Source: SIG673 sp964570105 | Lineage (GTDB): Bacteria; Bacillota; Clostridia; Oscillospirales; CAG-272 | Reading direction: 5' to 3' | NCBI GenBank assembly: GCA_964570105.1 | Contig: CAZMWM010000066.1 | Location: forward strand, 1-10,676 | DNA length: 10,676 nt | Notes under the pieces: model-generated | The model's database searches: none | The model's input: the letters and a program-made list of their open reading frames with translations, nothing else | Told to the model about the DNA's origin: nothing | Shown here: piece after piece, positions 6,502 to 10,676 of the stretch | Layout: each line of letters starts with the position of its first letter | How positions within the stretch are numbered: position 1 is the first letter of the stretch | Made by a program: the position numbers and the translations under genes

Positions 6502-6537
6502 TCGGCAATTGCGGCAAAAGCGGCAAATGCGGCAAGC
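6502..6537 (+). repeat. Four 9-nt tandem repeats just after hemW
   Basis: Four exact-period units (TCGGCAATT, GCGGCAAAA, GCGGCAAAT, GCGGCAAGC) begin ten bases after the hemW stop. They are in the hemW frame. If the TGA were read through, a 17-residue alanine-rich tail would follow, with (S/A)A-x repeated four times, ending at TAA 6544-6546. Confidence 0.75.
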
Positions 6538-6550
6538 CGTGAATAAAAAT

Positions 6551-6594
6551 ATATCCGCTCACCTTCGGATACGCGTCCGACGGTGAGCGGATAT
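6551..6594. terminator. Bidirectional terminator between hemW and lacZ
   Basis: A 13-bp stem (6551-6563 with 6582-6594) continues after one mismatch into TCGGA/TCCGA (6565-6569/6576-6580) around a 6-nt loop. T's follow on the plus strand (CTGTTTT), and on the minus strand the preceding run of A's becomes ATTTTTATT. It sits between convergent genes and should end both transcripts. Confidence 0.9.
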
Positions 6595-6620
6595 CTGTTT
6601 TCGGGAGCTTTGATGCTGTC

Positions 6621-9600
6621 TTATCTTACGGAGCTTGCAAGCTCGTCAAACGGTCTGAGGGCGCCCGAGAACATCGGCTTTATGCGCACCGACCAGGTGA
6701 ATTCCTTTTCGCTCAGGCGGTATTCGGGGGCAAGCTCCGGACCGCACGAATTGGAGCCTATTCCGCTCTGCTTGTAGTCGACGTTGACGTACGTTACGGC
6801 TTCGGGAGCAAGCTCGTAGTCGTGAGCCTTTTCTGTCAGCTGTTTTGCGCTGTAATGGCTAACGGTAAAGGAGAGAGGCTCCCCTTCGCAGTCAAGGTAC
6901 AGTCCCTGACCGCCGATATGTGCAACGTTTGCCCACAGGGTGTTTGCGTGTGAGCTGTTTTCCTGAGGACGGACGTAATGCTCTATGCTGTCGATGACTT
7001 TTCCGCCGTACACGCCCATCGTTGCCGCCAAGCGCTTATCACGGTAGCTCTCCATCGGACCGAGACCGAAATATTTGAAGTGCTCGAAGTCCTCGGGCAT
7101 GACCAGCTCAAGACCGTATCTCGGCAGGAAAGGAGCGCGTTCGTTCACCTTGACGTCCGAGCTTATAGAGATGGCTCCGTCGGAGGTGATTTTATAGGTG
7201 AGCTTAGCCTTCAGTATCGGCGGCATCGTGTGTCCTCCGAGGGAGATGTCTGCGCAGATGACCGCGGCGTTCGGCTCTTCGCTCAGCAGATCTACGCCGT
7301 AGCACTTGATATCGGCGCGGTCGAAGGCGAACTTTTTCCACTGGAGCTTTATATATTGATCGTTGTCGGTGGGGGCACGCCATACGGTCGGCACAACGGG
7401 ACGATCGAGCAATTGTCTGCCGTTATCCTCTATTCCGCAGAGCATACCGCAACGCTTGCAGATCTCGTATACAGTTTCCCCGACGGTGACGGTATATGCA
7501 TCCGCGCTCTCGGTCACCTTGACCTCTCCGCGCCTCATCGGCGTGCGCTCGCCTCGCATCTCGCTTATGGCGAACTGCGCGTGACCGATCTCGTATCCTG
7601 CCTCAGCCCAAGGCGTGGCGTTCGCCTGACGGTAGGAGATGTTCAAGTATATATATCCGCTGAGACCGGTAACGTCGTACGGCAGGTCGTATATAATGCT
7701 CTCCTCGGGCATAACGCCGACGGAGTGGACGACGCCGTTCTGTACGCTCTTGCCGTTTACGCAGAGATCCCAATACATATCGACATCCGAAAGGGGAGTG
7801 AAGCGGCGTCTGTTGGCGATCTTTACCTCGCCGCAGTAGGGATCGGTAAGCTCGGTGAGTATCGGCAGATATGCCTGTTTTGCTTCAAGAAAGCCGGTGT
7901 GAGGGGTGCGGTCGGGGTATACGAGACCGTCCACGCAGAAGTTACCGTCGTTTGGCGTGTCGCCGAAGTCTCCGCCGTAGGTGTAGTGATAACTGCCGTC
8001 AGTCTGCTTTATGCCGACCGAATGGTCTGTAAATTCCCAGATGCAACCGCCAAAGAAGCTGTCATCGTTCCAGATAAGCTCCCAATAAGCCGCAAGGTCT
8101 CCGGGACCGTTGCCCATCGCGTGAGAATATTCGCAGAGGAAGAAGGGCTTCCTTGCGTGCTCGCCGATGTAATGCTCCTTGATCTCGGCGACCGTCGGGT
8201 ACATCCTGCTTTCAACGTCGGTATAAGCTCTGTATTCCTCGGGCAGGACGGAGACGCTCTTTCCCGCCGCGATATCCGTCTCGGCGTTGCGGGCATATCG
8301 GCTCTCGTCCTCTGCGTGCACCAATCTTGAGCCGTCCCGAGTTTTGAAATATTCGCTCATCCTTCTGTGGTTGGAGCCTGCGCCGGATTCGTTTCCGACG
8401 CTCCACATAATGACGCAGGCGTGGTTCTTGTCGCGCTCCAGCATCCTCTCGGCGCGGTCGAGATACGCCTCGGTCCAATCGTCCCCGTCTGTAAATCTGC
8501 TCCAATTTCCGTACGACTGCATACCGTGCGTTTCGATATCCGTCTCGTCTATAACGTAGAAGCCGTAGCGGTCGCAGAGCGAGAGGAAGCGCGGATCGTT
8601 CGGATAATGGGAGGTGCGTACCGTGTTCACGTTATGCCGCTTCATTATCATAAGATCCTCGGTCATATGCTCTATCGGGGTGGCGTGACCGAGCAGGGGA
8701 TGGGAGTCGTGACGGTTGACACCGCGTGCCTTTACCTTTTTGCCGTTGATATATACGACGCTTCCCTTGACCTCAAGACGGCGAAATCCGATATCCAGAG
8801 CCACGTATTCCTCTCCGCGCTTGATGACGAGCTTGTAGAGCGTCGGCGTCTCGTCGCTCCAAAGCTCGGGTGAGGATATGTTAAAGGTGAAGCAGTCCTC
8901 GCCGGGCTTGCAGATGACCTCAGCCGTTTTTGCTCCGTTCGGGCAGAGGAGCTTGGCGTATACGGGAGCGTTGCCCTTGAGCTTAAGCTCGACCTTAAGC
9001 TCGGCTGAGTCCAAGGTCTCGGAGACGGTGGGACGGCAGAAGATATCCTCTATCCTATCCTTGTCTCTGAAGAGAAGGAACACCTCTCTGAATATTCCGC
9101 TCGCTCGCCACATATCCTGATCCTCAAGATACGAGCCGTCGCACCACTTGTAAACAAGCACGGTCACGGTGTTCTTGCCCTCGCGGACGAGGGAGGTCAC
9201 ATCTATCTCGCTTGTCATATGGCTGACTTGACTGTAAGCGCAGAAGCTGCCGTTTATCCAGAGATAGAAGCAGGAGTCGACGCCTTCGAAGTTCATAAAG
9301 ACGTCCTTTCCCTTTAACTGCTCCGCGGTCAGAGTGAAGTCTCTTTCGTAAAGCGCACATGGGTTTTTATCCGGTACGTGGGGCGGATCTATCGGATAGG
9401 GATAGTTTATGTTGGTATAATTCGGCACGTCATATCCGCGCCCGAGTGCGTTCTGCCAGCTCATAGGAACGGTGATGCGGTCGTGCTCGGACGGCATTAC
9501 AGGATAGTCTCCGTCGGCGATACAGGTGTCGCTTGCAAACCATTTAAAGCGCCATTCGCCGCAAAGAGCTTTAAAATACGCGGATGAGTCTCTGTTGCCC

Positions 9601-9707
9601 TCGAGCGCTCCGTCCTCGCTTTCGAAGGGTATGAAATACGCTCTCGGTCTTTCGCAACCGTGGTGCAGAGTCTCAAGGCTCTTGTGATAAGCTTTTATTC
9701 CAAACAT
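6621..9707 (-). CDS. lacZ: Beta-galactosidase, LacZ-type glycoside hydrolase family 2
   Basis: This large GH2 enzyme hydrolyses terminal beta-galactosides such as lactose. Its 1028 residues match the long LacZ architecture: jelly-roll sugar-binding domain, two Ig-like domains, TIM barrel and C-terminal beta-galactosidase small-chain domain. The N-terminal region has LCGEWRFKW (48-56) and PMSWQ (81-85). DMWRASGIFREVFL (198-211) and RGVNRHDSHP (328-337) are GH2 signatures. The acid/base is Glu440 in WSVGNESG, and the nucleophile is Glu526 in FLCEYSHAMGNGPGD. Near the C-terminus, YKQSGIGSNSCGPE resembles the LacZ substrate-loop region. No signal peptide is seen, so it acts in the cytoplasm on imported sugar. 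AAAGGAA lies about 13 nt before the ATG. It follows the ThuA-like gene by 40 bp as the second gene of that operon. No permease is present in the window, so the natural substrate is unproven. Confidence 0.95.
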   Translation of the reverse strand: MFGIKAYHKSLETLHHGCERPRAYFIPFESEDGALEGNRDSSAYFKALCGEWRFKWFASDTCIADGDYPVMPSEHDRITVPMSWQNALGRGYDVPNYTNINYPYPIDPPHVPDKNPCALYERDFTLTAEQLKGKDVFMNFEGVDSCFYLWINGSFCAYSQVSHMTSEIDVTSLVREGKNTVTVLVYKWCDGSYLEDQDMWRASGIFREVFLLFRDKDRIEDIFCRPTVSETLDSAELKVELKLKGNAPVYAKLLCPNGAKTAEVICKPGEDCFTFNISSPELWSDETPTLYKLVIKRGEEYVALDIGFRRLEVKGSVVYINGKKVKARGVNRHDSHPLLGHATPIEHMTEDLMIMKRHNVNTVRTSHYPNDPRFLSLCDRYGFYVIDETDIETHGMQSYGNWSRFTDGDDWTEAYLDRAERMLERDKNHACVIMWSVGNESGAGSNHRRMSEYFKTRDGSRLVHAEDESRYARNAETDIAAGKSVSVLPEEYRAYTDVESRMYPTVAEIKEHYIGEHARKPFFLCEYSHAMGNGPGDLAAYWELIWNDDSFFGGCIWEFTDHSVGIKQTDGSYHYTYGGDFGDTPNDGNFCVDGLVYPDRTPHTGFLEAKQAYLPILTELTDPYCGEVKIANRRRFTPLSDVDMYWDLCVNGKSVQNGVVHSVGVMPEESIIYDLPYDVTGLSGYIYLNISYRQANATPWAEAGYEIGHAQFAISEMRGERTPMRRGEVKVTESADAYTVTVGETVYEICKRCGMLCGIEDNGRQLLDRPVVPTVWRAPTDNDQYIKLQWKKFAFDRADIKCYGVDLLSEEPNAAVICADISLGGHTMPPILKAKLTYKITSDGAISISSDVKVNERAPFLPRYGLELVMPEDFEHFKYFGLGPMESYRDKRLAATMGVYGGKVIDSIEHYVRPQENSSHANTLWANVAHIGGQGLYLDCEGEPLSFTVSHYSAKQLTEKAHDYELAPEAVTYVNVDYKQSGIGSNSCGPELAPEYRLSEKEFTWSVRIKPMFSGALRPFDELASSVR

Positions 9708-9747
9708 TTTATGCTATGTTTCCTTTCGGCACGTCATATTTTACGTT

Positions 9748-10500
9748 TTATTTGTTCAGACCGAGAAGCTCGGTTATCGGGGTTTTCTGATGGTTGCATC
9801 CGACCTCCGGATACGGAGTTCCGACCTTTGCGGGCGCCGCCCAACGCACGCCGTTTTGGATTATCTTGCGTACATATTTATTATAGAAGCTCTTGCAGGC
9901 TTCGTGACCGGGCTGGAAATAGAACACCTTTCCGAGACCTCTGAAATAGCAACAGCCGGAGCGGAAAACGTTGCCCTTCTCGTACCATCCGGTAAACACC
10001 AGCTGGTCGGGCTGGGGGATGTAGAACGGCTCGCCGTACATCTCCTCGAAGATATCAAAATATTCCGGTATACCGTCCGCTATCGGATGCGACGGGGCTA
10101 TGTTCCAGATGATCTCCTTCTGATCCTCGCCCCAAGAAAGGTCTCCTGTACAGCCGACTATCGACTTGAACGGCTTGGAATGGTGCGCCGAGTGGAGCGC
10201 AACGAAGCCCATACCGTATCTGTATACGCGCTCGCGTATCTTTTCGACCGTTGCGTCGCTGACCTCACCGTGCGCCATATGTCCCCACCAAACAAGGACG
10301 TCTGTGTTTTCGAGCACCTCGTCGCTCAGTCCATGCTTGGGCATATCGAGGTATGCCGTGCGCACCTCAAATTCTCCCGTCTCGTCAAGTATCGCCTTTA
10401 CCGCACCGTGTATACCCTCGGGGTATATCTCGCGGATGTGAGCCTCGCTCAGCTCGTGTCGGTATTCGTTCCAGACCGTTACTCTGATCTTGTCAGCCAT
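9748..10500 (-). CDS. ThuA-like (trehalose utilisation family) protein
   Basis: A 250-residue protein of the ThuA family, which has a class I glutamine amidotransferase-like fold. Features seen are IRVTVWNEYRHE (5-16), the family's TDVLVWWGHMAH (66-77), GFVALHSAHHSKPF (98-111), PSHPIADGIPEYFDI (136-150) and VFYFQPGHE (192-200). The histidines at 103, 106, 107 and 199 are candidate metal or catalytic residues. The family occurs in sugar-utilisation loci and has been linked to disaccharide metabolism including 3-keto sugars, but its reaction is poorly defined. The ATG at 10500 is preferred because AAAGGAG lies 10 nt upstream. A TTG at 10509 nearly abuts that site. No signal peptide is seen. It is the first gene of the operon with lacZ, which suggests a role in handling the same glycoside or its derivative. 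Confidence 0.85.
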   Translation of the reverse strand: MADKIRVTVWNEYRHELSEAHIREIYPEGIHGAVKAILDETGEFEVRTAYLDMPKHGLSDEVLENTDVLVWWGHMAHGEVSDATVEKIRERVYRYGMGFVALHSAHHSKPFKSIVGCTGDLSWGEDQKEIIWNIAPSHPIADGIPEYFDIFEEMYGEPFYIPQPDQLVFTGWYEKGNVFRSGCCYFRGLGKVFYFQPGHEACKSFYNKYVRKIIQNGVRWAAPAKVGTPYPEVGCNHQKTPITELLGLNK

Positions 10501-10526
10501 TGTCTGCAAGCTCCTTTCGAAATTGT

Positions 10527-10539
10527 CGCCGTGTCGGCG
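10527..10539 (-). other. Small hairpin in the thuA leader
   Basis: CGCCG (10527-10531) and CGGCG (10535-10539) form a 5-bp GC stem with a 3-nt loop, 7 nt upstream of the ThuA ribosome binding site. It may stabilise the 5' end of the mRNA; no regulatory role is shown. Confidence 0.35.
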
Positions 10540-10563
10540 TTTATTTTATTATTGCATAATGCT

Positions 10564-10592
10564 ATTATTACATAAATAAGCGCTTTTGTCAA
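10564..10592 (-). promoter_or_regulatory. Promoter of the thuA-lacZ operon
   Basis: On the minus strand, a perfect TTGACA (10592-10587) is followed by 17 bp and AATAAT (10569-10564), with an extended -10 TG at 10572-10571. The start point would be near 10557, giving a leader of about 57 nt before the ATG. Confidence 0.8.
10575..10588. promoter_or_regulatory. cre/LacI-family operator-like palindrome in the thuA-lacZ promoter
   Basis: The palindrome AAGCGCTT (10578-10585) is centred on CG and lies between the -35 and -10 hexamers. Read on the minus strand as a 14-mer, it agrees with the CcpA cre consensus TGWAARCGYTWNCW at 11 of 14 positions, failing only at the outer bases. A site there would block polymerase. 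It could equally serve a local LacI-family repressor. Confidence 0.5.
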
Positions 10593-10607
10593 GTGTTATC
10601 CGGTAAA

Positions 10608-10636
10608 TTAACGCGGAAAGATTGTAGTGTTACAAT
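10608..10636 (+). promoter_or_regulatory. Possible divergent promoter at the right edge
   Basis: TTAACG (10608-10613), 17 bp, then TACAAT (10631-10636) with an extended -10 TG (10628-10629). The -10 is the right arm of a perfect inverted repeat, ATTGTA-GTGT-TACAAT (10621-10636). Any gene it serves begins beyond the window: the ATG at 10654 meets a stop after four codons. Confidence 0.4.
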
Positions 10637-10676
10637 AGATGTGAGACTGAAAAATGAAAAAGGTATAGAAAAAGTG

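Noticed and set aside
6978..8330. 450-codon open frame on the plus strand
   Set aside because: It lies wholly antisense to the well-supported lacZ gene and has no recognisable protein features. It is open because lacZ rarely uses codons whose complement is a stop.
9790..10575. 261-codon plus-strand open frame
   Set aside because: It is antisense to the ThuA-like gene and its promoter, with low-complexity composition and no family motifs.

Overview
The window looks like chromosomal DNA of a low-to-mid GC Gram-positive anaerobe of the class Clostridia, probably an uncultured gut lineage. Supporting signs are a GC content that looks slightly above 50 % by eye, AAAGGAG-type ribosome binding sites, sigma-A style TTGACA/TATAAT promoters, a lepA-hemW pair, an ECF-type vitamin transporter and a MocR regulator, and free use of ATA and AGA/AGG codons. 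No phage, transposase, tRNA, rRNA or CRISPR array is visible. This is an inference from gene content, not a taxonomic assignment.

Layout from left to right. (1) 1-2117 is a vitamin-uptake module. A MocR/PdxR-type regulator (minus strand, lacking its C-terminal end) diverges from a small ECF transporter S component (plus strand). Between them are overlapping promoters and a perfect 8-bp inverted repeat that is a good operator candidate. A 15-bp hairpin closes the module. (2) 2196-3368 is a D-alanine--D-alanine ligase with an extended N-terminus and a strong hairpin inside its coding sequence. (3) 3389-6594 is a two-gene operon, lepA (ribosomal back-translocase) and hemW (radical SAM heme chaperone). 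It is driven by a fully consensus promoter and a leader with a terminator-like structure. It ends in a strong bidirectional terminator. (4) 6621-10636 is a minus-strand carbohydrate operon: a ThuA-like protein followed by a GH2 beta-galactosidase. Its promoter has a cre/LacI-like palindrome between -35 and -10. A plus-strand promoter candidate at the right edge points out of the window, perhaps to a divergent gene.

How the genes relate. The regulator and S component most plausibly sense and import a B6 vitamer or a related vitamin, using an energising ECF module encoded elsewhere. The ligase makes the D-Ala-D-Ala unit of peptidoglycan, and lepA/hemW are housekeeping. The thuA-lacZ pair acts on cytoplasmic galactosides and is probably under catabolite or LacI-type control.

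There is no clear novel multi-gene system here. The most interesting items are regulatory or structural: the divergent operator, the repeat at the truncated end of the MocR gene, the hairpin inside ddl, the lepA leader, the in-frame 9-nt repeats just beyond the hemW stop, and the palindrome in the thuA-lacZ promoter.
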